Part shown: piece after piece, positions 27,361-35,795 of the stretch
Position numbering within the stretch: the first letter of the stretch is position 1
Layout of the letters: each line of letters starts with the position of its first letter
From: Fodinicola feengrottensis
GTDB lineage: Bacteria > Actinomycetota > Actinomycetes > Mycobacteriales > HKI-0501
DNA: 64,000 bases
NCBI RefSeq assembly: GCF_010993775.1
Contig: NZ_WOTO01000036.1
Coordinates: 31,380-95,379 of the forward strand
Reading direction: 5' to 3'
The notes under the pieces: generated by a model
The model's input: the letters and a program-made list of their open reading frames with translations, nothing else
What the model was told of the DNA's origin: nothing
The model's database searches: none
Program-made: the position numbers and the translations under genes

Positions 27361-28393
27361 AGGTGACCTGGTTCGCTGGTGAAGTCCAGGAGCACCTTGC
27401 CGGCTCCGCCGGCCCGGTCGCGAGCAACAGCGAAGGCCTCTTCTGCCTTGGCCACTTCGAAAACGTGAGTGATCAGGGGCGTCACGTCCAGGCCGGTAGC
27501 CAGAAAGTCAATCGCATCGGTGATCTCCCGGTCGAACCGGAATGAGCCGAGATAGCTGATTTCCTTACTGACCAGCGCGGAAAGGTCGACGGAGACCGCG
27601 CCAACCGGAAGATTTCCCACCTGCCGAGGGTCGCCCGCCGCGGCAGCCAGCGGACGACGTTGCTGAGCCCGGCCGGTGAACCGGACGCCTCGAAAGCGAT
27701 TTCGGCCTCCGGCAACTCCGAAACAGTCGACGCGTCGATGGTTTCGTGTGCTCCCAAGGCTTTCGCGATCGCCAGCGGCGCCGATGCTATGTCCACCGCG
27801 TAAACCTGGGCCGCGCCCAGCCGCCGAGCGATAGCCACCACCAGTGCCCCGATCGGCCCGGTCCCGTTGACGAGTACGGTTTTGCCGGCCAGCTCGCCAG
27901 CCCGCCGGACGGCATGCAGCGCGACGCTCAACGGTTCGACCACCGCGGCCGACCGCAGATCGACCCAGGGTGGCAACGGCCGAATCTGGCTGGCCGGCAC
28001 GACTTTGCGTCGTACGAAACCGCCGTCGGTGTGCGGATCGTGAGCGGCACTCCCGAAATAGCGCATCCGTACGCACAGATGGGCGAGTTGCCCCTGGCAA
28101 TAGCGGCATTCTCCGCAGCCGGTGCCGGGATGGATGGTGACTGGCTGGCCAACACGTAAATCGAGGACATCGTCGGCGATTCGCGCTATTCGGCCGGAAA
28201 GTTCGTGACCCAGCACCAGCGGATGGCGCAGCACGCTGGTGCCGGCGCTGCCGTGCGAGACGTAATGCAGGTCAGAGCCGCAGATCCCGCCGTAGTCGAC
28301 CTCGACGATCACCGATCCCGGCGGGCAGTGGGCGGGCTCGGGGACCTCGTCGATCCGCAGGTCCGCCACGCCGTGTACGACGACCGCTTTCAC
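27357..28393 (-). CDS. L-gulonate/L-idonate 5-dehydrogenase-like zinc alcohol dehydrogenase (frameshifted)
   Basis: Zinc medium-chain dehydrogenase, about 345 residues. It has YGGICGSDLHYV (catalytic Zn Cys), PLVLGHELSG, HPGTGCGECRYCQGQLAHLC (structural Zn loop with four Cys), VVEPLSVALHAVRRA and the Rossmann loop VNGTGPIGALVVAI. The C-terminus (EISYLGSFRFDREITDAIDFLATGLDVTPLITHVF) is in another frame after an indel near 27630. IdnD and RspB-type relatives oxidise C5 of L-idonate or L-gulonate to D-fructuronate-type keto acids. The following oxidoreductase and mannonate dehydratase fit the L-gulonate route. ATG 28393 lies 37 bases from the palindromic operator. Confidence 0.85.
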
Positions 28394-28429
28394 CGGCTCC
28401 CCTTCTCCATCCGTACGCCGTCATCGAAC

Positions 28430-28451
28430 ACTGCCATGGCAGTTGTGTCAA
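28430..28451 (-). promoter_or_regulatory. promoter and GntR operator of the sugar-acid operon
   Basis: On the minus strand TTGACA (28451-28446) is followed two bases on by the 14-bp palindrome ACTGCCATGGCAGT (28443-28430), which would cover the spacer of the promoter. The same -35 plus palindrome layout stands before the MFS gene at 29210-29232. The site would control the leftward dehydrogenase operon and perhaps the GntR gene itself. Confidence 0.8.
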
Positions 28452-28478
28452 CGGCGGCTCTCGGCCGATAATGCCCGG

Positions 28479-29193
28479 GTGACCAGAGCCGCGTCCGCCC
28501 GGGAAAGCGCCTATCAGGCGATCCGGCACGCGATCATCACCGGCGCGGACGCGCCCGGTGCGCTGCTGTCCGAGAACGAGCGCGCGGTGGCGCTGGGCCT
28601 CAGCCGTACGCCCGTCCGCGGGGCTGATGATGCTGCTCGCGCACGAAGGGCTGGTTGAGGTGCGGCCGCAGAGTGGGACGTATGTGAGCGCCATCGACCC
28701 GTCGCTGGTCCGGCAGGCGCAGTTCGTACGAGAGTCCATCGAAATCGCTTCATTGGCACAATGCGCGGCGAATTTCACCGCGAAGCATGAAAAGGAACTG
28801 CGCAGAATTCTTGCCGCGCAGGATCGTTGTCGGACCCGGGACGAATTCTATCCGTTGGATGAGGAGTTTCACCGTACGCTGCTGGATATCGCCGGCCACC
28901 AAACCGCCTGGGCCGCCGTGTCCGGTGCGAAGGCGCACCTGGACCGGGTGCGTTATATCGGACTGAAGGGCTACCGGCCCATTCGCGAGTATGCGGCCGA
29001 TCACCGGCGGGTGGTGGACATGTTGGTGGCCGGCGATCTGGCCATGGCCCAGCAACGGTTGCGCGAGCATTTACGTTTCGTACTGACCGATTTCCAGCGC
29101 ATCCAACGCGCTCTGCCGGAGCATTTCTTCACCGGCGACCAGACCACTGCTCGGCGGATCGCGCGCCCTCCCCGACAAAACAAGGCAAACTAG
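28479..29193 (+). CDS. GntR/FCD-family regulator of the sugar-acid locus (frameshifted)
   Basis: FadR/UxuR-type regulator, about 237 residues. The winged helix includes RESAYQAIRHAIITG, GALLSENERAVALGLSRTPVR and HEGLVEVRPQSGTYVS. The FCD ligand domain follows: FVRESIEIASLAQCAANF, DEEFHRTLLDIAG, EYAADHRRVVDMLVAGDLAMAQQRLREHL. One indel near 28615 splits the frame. The GTG at 28479 is chosen as start; no strong ribosome site is seen, so it may be leaderless. It lies between the dehydrogenase operon and the MFS gene, both carrying the palindrome ACTGCCATGGCAGT, its likely binding site. Confidence 0.85.
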
Positions 29194-29209
29194 TGCTACC
29201 CGGACGTGG

Positions 29210-29232
29210 TTGACATCACTGCCATGGCAGTG
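29210..29232 (+). promoter_or_regulatory. promoter and GntR operator of the MFS gene
   Basis: TTGACA (29210-29215) is followed one base on by the perfect 16-bp palindrome CACTGCCATGGCAGTG (29217-29232). Its core equals the site at 28430-28443. The position just downstream of -35 fits repression by the neighbouring GntR protein. Confidence 0.8.
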
Positions 29233-29276
29233 CTTGGATGCCCGAAGTCTTTGTCCAGCAGTTGCGGGAGGCACCG

Positions 29277-30682
29277 ATGGCCATGTCCCAAGGGGAGCTG
29301 CGCGCGCTCTCCGACGAGGCCGCGCAGCGAGTGATGAACCAGCCTGGTACGGCCAGCGGCAGTCGCGCTGGCTGGCTGATGATTTCCACGATTCTCATTG
29401 AGGCATGGGATCTCTATTCCATCTCCTTCCTGCTGATCTTCATCAAGAAGGATTTCGGCAGCGATCCGCTGCTGGTCGGCCTCGCCTCCGGTGCGGTTCA
29501 GTTGGGCGCGTTGATTGGCTGCTTCGCCGGCGGCTGGATCGCCGACAAGTTTGGCCGCAAGAAGGTCTTCATCACCACGATGATCCTGTTTGTGGTGCTG
29601 GCGCTCGCGCAAGGGTTCGTCACCAGCATGTGGGAGCTGATTTTCATCCGCTTCCTGCTCGGATTCCCGTTGGGCAGCGACATTTCCTCTGGGTACGCGT
29701 ACATCATGGAGGCGATGCCCCGCGGCAAGCGGGAGGTGATGGGAAACCGCTGGCAGGGAATGTTCGCCATTGGCGAGATCGTCGCGATCGCTGTCATCAC
29801 GGTGATGTTCTTCCTTGGCATCGACCACGAGACGCTGTGGCGCATCGGCCTCGCGCTCGGCGCGGTGCCGGCGCTGGCCCTGCTGCTGGGCCGGCTGAAG
29901 ATCTCGGACACCGCGCTCTCGCTCATCCAGCGCGGAAAATTCACCAAGGCCAAGCAGGTGTCGCAGCAGATGTTCGGCGATTCGCTGGACATGTTGCCGG
30001 ACGAGGACTTCCAGATCGATCGGCCGTCCACTCGCGACTTCCTGAAAAGCATCTGGGCCGACGAGACCCGCCGCGCGGGCCAGCATCTTCGCCTGGATCT
30101 CCAATGCCTGCCAAGGCGCGGAATTCGGTGCTTTCGGGTTCTACCTGCCGACCATTCTGGTGGTCGTCGGCATTTCCAAGAACAACGTGGTCGGCACCAA
30201 CCTGCTGACGCTCGGGATCTACTGCATCGCCGCGGTCGCCGGTTTCGTCGGGCCGCTGATTACCCCGAAAATCGGCCATCGCGGGATCTCCCAGTGGGGG
30301 GATATGGCATCGCGTTCCTCTCGCTGCTGCTGGCCGCGGTGGCGATCTGGCTGGACCAGGGCATTTTGTTGCTGGTCGCGGCCGCCGCGCTGATGTGGGG
30401 CCACTACTGGGATGCGTCTAACGGCATGACCATTACGTCGATGGTCGCGCCGAGCCGGTACAAGGGGACCGCGTCCGGTTTCGGTTACATGTTCGTGAAA
30501 CTCGCCGCGTTCGTCACGCTCGTACTCTTCCCGGTGCTGTTGGCCGCGGCCGGCACGGCTCTCGCGACCGCGATCGTTTCGGTCATCTCGCTGGTCGGTT
30601 TCCTCGCGGCCCGCTTCATCCTGCCGAGGTCTACGGGTACGTGGAGACCGAAGGCCCGGCGGCGGCCACCGCCGCTGCCTGA
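29277..30682 (+). CDS. MFS sugar/acid transporter (frameshifted)
   Basis: Major facilitator with 12 predicted TM segments, about 468 residues. Signatures: LIEAWDLYSISFLLIF (TM1), GGWIADKFGRKKVF (loop 2-3 motif), FLLGFPLGSDISSGYAYIMEAMPRGKR, then after the central loop MWGHYWDASNGMTITSMVAPSRYKGTASGFGYM. Indels near 30080 and 30300, and one near 30630 that restores the ending EVYGYVE, give a stop at 30680-30682. ATG 29277 has GGGAGG upstream. It is closely related over its whole length to the transporter at 44590. The GntR operator and neighbours suggest import of a sugar acid such as L-gulonate. Confidence 0.88.
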
Positions 30683-30693
30683 TTCGGCGTTCG

Positions 30694-30742
30694 CCGCAAC
30701 GCCCCGTTACTTGCGCCAGCCGCAAGCAGCGGGGCGTTGCGG
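30694..30742. terminator. nested hairpin after the MFS gene
   Basis: Outer arms CCGCAACGCCCCG (30694-30706) and CGGGGCGTTGCGG (30730-30742), with an inner stem CTTGCG / CGCAAG (30710-30715 and 30721-30726). The outer arm is the same sequence as in the hairpin at 8557-8605. It starts 11 bases past the corrected MFS stop. Confidence 0.7.
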
Positions 30743-30757
30743 ACTTATACTGTGAGT

Positions 30758-31120
30758 GTGGCGGTGAGCAGTGACGAGTTCTTCCGAGTGTTGGGTGCGC
30801 TCGTCGACGTCCAGCGCGCCGAAGGCAGCCGGTACAGCTCTTTCAGCGTGAGAGGGAAGAAGTTCGGCTATTTCTGGCCACGTACGCAGACGGTCGGCCT
30901 GAAGCAGACGCTGTCCGAGCAGCGGGCGCTGGTGGCCGAGCGGCCGGCGGTTTTCGAAGAGCAGTTCAGCTCCGGCGGGTTCGGTTGGGTGGTGGTCTGT
31001 TTGGCCGGCGTCGAGCTGGACGAGCTGTCCGAGCTGGTCTTCGAGGCCTGGCGGCTCACCGCGCCAGCGGAGCTGCTCGCCACGGTGCCGGACCCGGCGC
31101 CCTCGGGGGAAGAGGTCTAG
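30758..31120 (+). CDS. MmcQ/YjbR-family protein
   Basis: Small protein of the MmcQ/YjbR (DUF419) fold, about 120 residues. It shows the family ending: KKFGYFWPRTQTVGLKQTL, then ERPAVFEEQFSSGGFGWVVVCLAGVELDELSELVFEAWRLTAPAELLATV. A -10-like TATACT lies at 30747-30752, so transcription would begin at about the GTG codons 30758 or 30764 and translation may be leaderless; the exact start is uncertain. Members are called DNA-binding from a structural likeness; function unproven. Confidence 0.75.
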   Translation: MAVSSDEFFRVLGALVDVQRAEGSRYSSFSVRGKKFGYFWPRTQTVGLKQTLSEQRALVAERPAVFEEQFSSGGFGWVVVCLAGVELDELSELVFEAWRLTAPAELLATVPDPAPSGEEV

Positions 31121-31187
31121 TCTCTGCGGGATGCCGGAACAAGCCCTAACATCCGCGGTAACCGCTTGATCGAAGGGATGTGACCAA

Positions 31188-31637
31188 GTGGCATCCGAGC
31201 AGAACGCGCTGCCGCCGGACGAGGACCCGGACTCGGGTCTGCTGTCGCCGCAGGAAAGCCTGGATGACGACGAGCTGGGCGGCGATGTCGACGACGGTTA
31301 TTCGCCACCGGAGCGCCCTTCTGAGCTGACTGCCTGGGGGACCACCGCGAGGGAGGCCCGCGGGCACGAGGACGTTGGACGCCGGCTGGCCCGCGAGGTG
31401 CCGGACGTGAGCGACACAGATGACAGTGACGGACTGGGTGACAGCGCCGACACCGACGGTGAGCTCATCGACGACCAGGTCGGGGACGTACGCGCCGGCC
31501 GGCTGGCCTCGCCCGATGACGTCAGCGACGACGAGCCGGACTACTGGGCCCGCGATGTTGGCATCGACGGCGGCGGCGCCTCGGCGGAGGAAGCCGCCAT
31601 GCACGTCATCCCGGAAAGCTACGAAGACCGCCGCTGA
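31188..31637 (+). CDS. DUF5709-family acidic protein
   Basis: 149 residues, intact, very acidic and probably largely disordered. It has the DUF5709 pattern seen only in actinobacteria: GLLSPQESLDDDELGGDVDDGYSPPERP, then ETAWG-like LTAWGTTAREA, and the C-terminal SAEEAAMHVIPE. The start is GTG 31188. No membrane segment or catalytic motif is seen. Function unknown. A 30-base gap separates it from the transhydrogenase gene. Confidence 0.8.
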   Translation: MASEQNALPPDEDPDSGLLSPQESLDDDELGGDVDDGYSPPERPSELTAWGTTAREARGHEDVGRRLAREVPDVSDTDDSDGLGDSADTDGELIDDQVGDVRAGRLASPDDVSDDEPDYWARDVGIDGGGASAEEAAMHVIPESYEDRR

Positions 31638-31666
31638 TGGGAAGCATTACTGACGGAGGACAGCAC

Positions 31667-32950
31667 GTGGCGCACAACCCGGAAAGCGTCTTCACGTACG
31701 GCGCGCCGCGGCTGAAGTTCGGAAGTGGGGCGGCCGACGAGATCGGCTACGACCTCAGCCTGACCGGCGCGAAGCGGGTGCTCATCGTCACCGACGCCGG
31801 TGTGGCCGCGTCCGGCAGTCCGCAGCGGGTCGCCGAGCGGATGAAGGAATTCGGCATCGAGGCGGTCATTTACCACCAGGTGCATATCGAGCCGACCGAC
31901 GCCAGTCTGGAAGAGGCCGTTGCGTACGGGCGAGATTTGGGGCCCTGGGACGCGTTTGTCGCGGTCGGGGGCGGATCCAGCATCGACACCGCCAAGGCGA
32001 TCAACCTGCTGACCACCAATCCCGGGACACTGCTGGACTACGTCAATGTTCCGGTGGGGCAGGGAAAGGCGCCGACCCAGCCGCTCATGCCGCTGGTCGC
32101 GGTGCCGACCACTACTACTGGCACGGGCAGTGAAAGCACCACTGTCTGCGTGCTGGACGTCCTTGATCTGAAGGTAAAAGCCGGCATCAGCCACGCATTG
32201 TTGCGGCCCACGCTGGCGGTCGTTGACCCGAGCCTGATGGTGAGTCAACCGGCCGGGGTGACCGCCTGCGCTGGCATGGACATTCTTTGCCACGCGCTGG
32301 AAAGCTACACGGCCCGGCCGTACACGACGTACGAGCGCAAGGCCGCCGACCAGCGGGTTCCTTACTGTGGTTCAAATCCGATCGCGGACATGTGGGCGGA
32401 GAAGGCACTTTCGTTGATGGCGACTTCCTTTCGGCGCGCGGTACGCGACGGTGGCGATGTCCAAGCGCGCGAGTCGATGGCACTGGCCGCGACTTTTGCC
32501 GGCATGGGCTTCGGAAACGCCGGTGTCCACATCCCGCACGCCAACGCGTACCCGATCGCCGGGCGTGTCAAGGACTTCCGTCCGAAGGACTACCCGAACG
32601 ACGAGCCGATGAATCCCGCACGGCATGTCCGCGGCTTTGACCGCGCCGGAAGCCTTTCGCTTCACGTTCGATGCGGCCCCTGATCGTCATCTACGAGCCG
32701 CCACCTTACTGGCGCCCGATGCCGAACCGCCAGCGGACCCGGCTGCGTTCCTGCCCACTGTGTTGGCGGACCTGATGCATGACATCGGTATGCCCAATGG
32801 CATCGCCGAGGTCGGCTATCACGCCGGTGACATTGACGATCTGGTCGGCGGAGCGCTAAAAACAACAGCGCCTGCTCGCCATCGCACCGAAAGCCGTCAC
32901 CGCCGAAGACCTCGCGGCGATCTTCAGCAGCTCCATGAACCTCTGGTAAT
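31667..32950 (+). CDS. hydroxyacid-oxoacid transhydrogenase-like iron alcohol dehydrogenase (frameshifted)
   Basis: Group III iron-containing alcohol dehydrogenase, about 428 residues, closest in layout to ADHFE1, which couples oxidation of 4-hydroxybutyrate-type acids to reduction of 2-oxoglutarate. It has FVAVGGGSSIDTAKAINLL, VPTTTTGTGSESTTVCVLD, DILCHALESYTARPY and GVHIPHANAYPIAGRVKDFRPKDYP (metal His residues). The C-terminus SAALTAPEAFRFTF ... LADLMHDIGMPNGI ... AIFSSSMNLW needs shifts near 32620 and 32860. GTG 31667 has GGAGG seven bases upstream and is preferred over ATG 31637. It converges on a MarR gene four bases beyond its stop. Confidence 0.85.
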
Positions 32951-32954
32951 CGGC

Positions 32955-33410
32955 TCAGTCTCGTACGGCTGCGGTGCCAATGACCCGGGTTAGCAGCGTG
33001 ACGAGAGTCGTCCGTTCGTCGGGAGACAGCGCCGCCAGGAGCTGAGCCTGGGCGTCCGTCAGCAGCTTCCGCAGTGTCGCGAGGTGCTTTCTTCCGGCCG
33101 CTGTGATCGACACTATGTTGCGCCGGCGGTCGGCGGGGTCGGGCGTACGGGTGACGAAGCGTCGCTCGGCCAGGTCGTTGATCGTTTCGGTGACCTCGCT
33201 GCGATCGATGCGGGTGCAGCGACCCAGATCCGCCTGGCTCGACGGTCCGTTCTCGTCCAGGGTCGAGAGGAGGGTGTAGTGATACCGCCGAGAGCCGGTG
33301 TCCTTCAGTGCCAGATCAGTGATCCGGTTGGCGGAGATGGCCGCCAGGTTGAGCAGCCTGCTCGGCAGGGCGAGTCGCGTGGTGGGGGCGGCATCTTCGG
33401 CGAACTCCAT
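32955..33410 (-). CDS. MarR-family regulator
   Basis: Winged-helix MarR regulator, 151 residues from ATG 33410 (MEFAEDAAPTTRLALPSRLLN). HTH and wing: SSQADLGRCTRIDRSEVTETINDLAERRFVTRTPDPADRRRNIVSITAAGR, the classic MarR core with the D-x-R-R-N wing. It diverges from a second MarR-like gene, with three palindromes between them. An in-frame ATG at 33467 would overlap those operators, which argues for the shorter start. Confidence 0.88.
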   Translation of the reverse strand: MEFAEDAAPTTRLALPSRLLNLAAISANRITDLALKDTGSRRYHYTLLSTLDENGPSSQADLGRCTRIDRSEVTETINDLAERRFVTRTPDPADRRRNIVSITAAGRKHLATLRKLLTDAQAQLLAALSPDERTTLVTLLTRVIGTAAVRD

Positions 33411-33430
33411 GGCATCAAAGCTAACAGATA

Positions 33431-33478
33431 GTTGGCACCTCCAACAATCTCGGGTAGTGTTGGACACTCCAACGTTGG
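33431..33478. promoter_or_regulatory. three overlapping or spaced GTTGG/CCAAC operators
   Basis: GTTGGCACCTCCAAC (33431-33445) and GTTGGACACTCCAAC (33459-33473) are inverted repeats of identical half sites with 5-base spacers. CCAACGTTGG (33469-33478) overlaps the second. The centres of the first two are 28 bases apart. They fill the gap between two divergent MarR genes and are their likely operators. Confidence 0.75.
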
Positions 33479-33511
33479 ATGGTCCATCTAATCTCGTCCT
33501 GGAGGATTCAC

Positions 33512-33964
33512 ATGACCGAGCATCCCCTTCCTAGTTTTGGCCTGGCGCTCGGCGAGGCCGCCCGCAAAATCGGCAAGCTGCACCGTCGTGCCCTCGCCGA
33601 GGCCGGTTCCGACTTCCCGAGCTGGATGCTGTTGGTGCTGTTGAAAGAGAAGGTGACAGCGCTTGCTGTCGACGAGGTGGTCGCTGAGCTGGACCGACGC
33701 ATGGATCTGGCCCGCCCAGCCGTGATCAACTTGCTGGAGCGTACCGCCGAATTGGGTTTTGTTGCCTATCATCCCGAAAATCCCACACCGATGGTGGCTC
33801 TCACTGAAGCTGGGGCAGCGCATTTCGAGAGTATGTACGCGTACGCCCGGAAAGCCACCGACGCGGCCATCGGCGGTATTGATCCGGAGATGGTGGAAAC
33901 GGCGATACGCGTCCTTCTTGAAGTCGACAAGCGGGCAGCGTCACTGATGAGTGCCCCATTCTAG
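33512..33964 (+). CDS. MarR-like winged-helix regulator
   Basis: 150 residues, intact. ATG 33512 has GGAGG upstream. The fold reads RKIGKLHRRALAEAGSDFPSWMLLVLL, then DEVVAELDRRMDLARPAVINLLERTAELGFVAYHPENPTPMVALTEAGAAHF, a winged-helix core in MarR order. It lacks the usual D-x-R-R-x wing, so its DNA or ligand contacts may differ. It is divergent from the MarR gene at 33410 and upstream of a convergent quinone-reductase-like dehydrogenase. Confidence 0.75.
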   Translation: MTEHPLPSFGLALGEAARKIGKLHRRALAEAGSDFPSWMLLVLLKEKVTALAVDEVVAELDRRMDLARPAVINLLERTAELGFVAYHPENPTPMVALTEAGAAHFESMYAYARKATDAAIGGIDPEMVETAIRVLLEVDKRAASLMSAPF

Positions 33965-33990
33965 GAGATTCCTAGCTCAACAAATGGTGG

Positions 33991-34959
33991 TCAGAGGACG
34001 ACGACTACTTTGCCGCTGGCATGTCCTTTGTGGACATAGCGAATCGCGTCCGGCGTTTCGGCTAGCGCGTACGTACGATCAATGACCGGGGTGATCTTGC
34101 GGTCCTCGATCAGCTCGCGCAGGATCATCAGGTCTTCCCTGTTCTCTTGCGGAAACACTCCACGCAGGTGTTGGCTGAGAAACATCGACAGGACGACCGC
34201 CCGGAGCAGGCGATCCATCCCGCCGAGCCAGCGCCGGCCCTCGCCGCCGACGATGACCAGAGTCCCGCGTGGTGCGAGGGAACGGCGGAGCCGGGACAGC
34301 GGCCGGTTGCCGGCGATGTCGAGGATGAGGTCGAAATGGCCGGTCCGATCGGTGAAGTCCTCGCGGGTGTAGTCGATGGTCTCGTCGGCGCCGAGCGAGC
34401 GGACCAGGTCGACTTTCGTCGTACTGCAGACGCCTGTGACGTGCGCTCCGAACGTTTTGGCAAGCTGTACGGCGAAAGTCCCGACGCCACCGGCGGCTCC
34501 GACGACCAGCACCCGTTGGCCGGCTCGCACCTGGCCGGCATCTCGGAGAGCTCGCAGCGCGGTGATGCCGGAGACCGGGACGGCGGCGGCCTGGTCGAAG
34601 CGAAGGCTCGCCGGCATCGGCGCGCATTTATCCGCTCGTACGCTCGCATACTCGGCGAATGAGCCTTCGCAGATCCCGAAGACCTCGGCACCGACGCGCA
34701 GATCGGTGACGTTTTCACCGACTGCCTCGACGGATCCGGCGACGTCTCGGCCGCGTACCCGCACTTTCGGCGCCCGCAAACCAAAGCCGATCACCCGCAA
34801 CAGATACGGCTGGCCCGCCATCAGGTGCCACACGCCCGGGTCGACACCGGCGGCTCGTACCCGTACGAGCACCTCATCGGCACCTATAGGGGGCTTGTCG
34901 ATGTCCCTGAACTCCAACACATCGGGGGAGCCGTACGTGTCCTGAACCATGGCTTTCAC
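33991..34959 (-). CDS. NADPH:quinone reductase-like zinc-family alcohol dehydrogenase
   Basis: Medium-chain dehydrogenase/reductase, 322 residues, intact, of the zeta-crystallin/quinone oxidoreductase branch. It has the N-terminal MVQDTYGSPDVLEFRDIDKP, GRDVAGSVEAVGENVTDLRVG, the NADPH-binding VLVVGAAGGVGTFAVQLAK, DETIDYTREDF and the C-terminal GHASGKVVVVL. No structural-zinc Cys cluster is present, as expected for this branch. Its start overlaps the upstream XRE regulator stop by four bases, so the two are coupled and the regulator probably acts on this unit. Confidence 0.9.
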   Translation of the reverse strand: MKAMVQDTYGSPDVLEFRDIDKPPIGADEVLVRVRAAGVDPGVWHLMAGQPYLLRVIGFGLRAPKVRVRGRDVAGSVEAVGENVTDLRVGAEVFGICEGSFAEYASVRADKCAPMPASLRFDQAAAVPVSGITALRALRDAGQVRAGQRVLVVGAAGGVGTFAVQLAKTFGAHVTGVCSTTKVDLVRSLGADETIDYTREDFTDRTGHFDLILDIAGNRPLSRLRRSLAPRGTLVIVGGEGRRWLGGMDRLLRAVVLSMFLSQHLRGVFPQENREDLMILRELIEDRKITPVIDRTYALAETPDAIRYVHKGHASGKVVVVL

Positions 34960-35189
34960 GATGTTTCTCCTGAGTTCTGCGGATAGTGGAAAACGTCGTC
35001 CAGCGGGACGTGGAAAACGTGCGCGATCTGGAAGGCCATCTCAAGGGACGGCGAATAGCGGCCCTGCTCGATCGCGATGACAGTTTGCCGCGTCACGCCG
35101 ATGCGGTCGGCGAGCTCGGCCTGGGTCATCTGGCCGTGCGCCAAGCGCAGCGAGCGAATGATGTTCGTGACTCGGGTCGGCTTCACCAT
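34956..35189 (-). CDS. XRE-family helix-turn-helix regulator
   Basis: 77 residues, intact, essentially one HTH_3 domain: NIIRSLRLAHGQMTQAELADRIGVTRQTVIAIEQGRYSPSLEMAFQIAHVFHVPLDDVFHYP. It has the YozG/YgzD-like layout of small stand-alone Cro-type regulators usually encoded beside a membrane protein, as here (35192-35617). Overlap with the downstream dehydrogenase and a two-base gap from the upstream membrane protein point to one operon. Confidence 0.9.
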   Translation of the reverse strand: MVKPTRVTNIIRSLRLAHGQMTQAELADRIGVTRQTVIAIEQGRYSPSLEMAFQIAHVFHVPLDDVFHYPQNSGETS

Positions 35190-35191
35190 CT

Positions 35192-35617
35192 TCAGAAACC
35201 TCTGCGGTAGGCGAAAATCCGAGCCACTGAGCCAAGGATGGACGACAGCGCGAAGGCCAGGTAAACGGCGTTCGCGATCCAGAAATAGCTCACCTGGGTG
35301 ATGCAGCAGCAGCAGCGCCGCGCCGCGACCGCGCCGATCACCACGAACGACTGACCGACGTGTTCGCCAAACCTGCCGATTTCCCGGTCACGTCGGTCCT
35401 TTTTGTTGGCATCTTGAGGAAAGATGACCGCCGTTGCGATGGTGAAGGCAACTGTCACGACAATGGCGCCGCCGATGGTCCATAGCATGGGTGCCACATA
35501 GGGCACCGCGGTGAGTGGGACCGTTCTGGTTTGCCCGAGAATCAGCACAAGATAGGTCGCGTATCCACAGATCGTGACCACGAGCATGATCCAGGCCCGT
35601 TTCTCCTCGTACGCCAC
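35192..35617 (-). CDS. four-helix membrane protein
   Basis: 141 residues from GTG 35617 (AYEEKRAWIMLVVTICGY). Four TM segments: IMLVVTICGYATYLVLILG, LWTIGGAIVVTVAFTIATAVIF, SFVVIGAVAA.. and FWIANAVYLAFALSSILGSVARI. This is the membrane partner often found before a small XRE regulator in actinobacteria and firmicutes. The odd RRCCCC stretch inside TM3 could be a pair of compensating indels turning Leu codons (CTG) into TGC. Function unknown, possibly sensing membrane stress. Confidence 0.7.
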   Translation of the reverse strand: MAYEEKRAWIMLVVTICGYATYLVLILGQTRTVPLTAVPYVAPMLWTIGGAIVVTVAFTIATAVIFPQDANKKDRRDREIGRFGEHVGQSFVVIGAVAARRCCCCITQVSYFWIANAVYLAFALSSILGSVARIFAYRRGF

Positions 35618-35795
35618 GACGACCACTCCCGATGTTAAGAAACTTTGACAACACCCAAGGTAAGGCGACAGTGACGAGATGTCAAAGATTCTTAACATCG
35701 TCGGCAGATTCCGACTGGGCGGCGATACGGCCTTGACCGTCGCCATCCGCTGCCGTACGGTCCCGTCGGCCCACCGCCTTTCCGGGGAGAATCTG

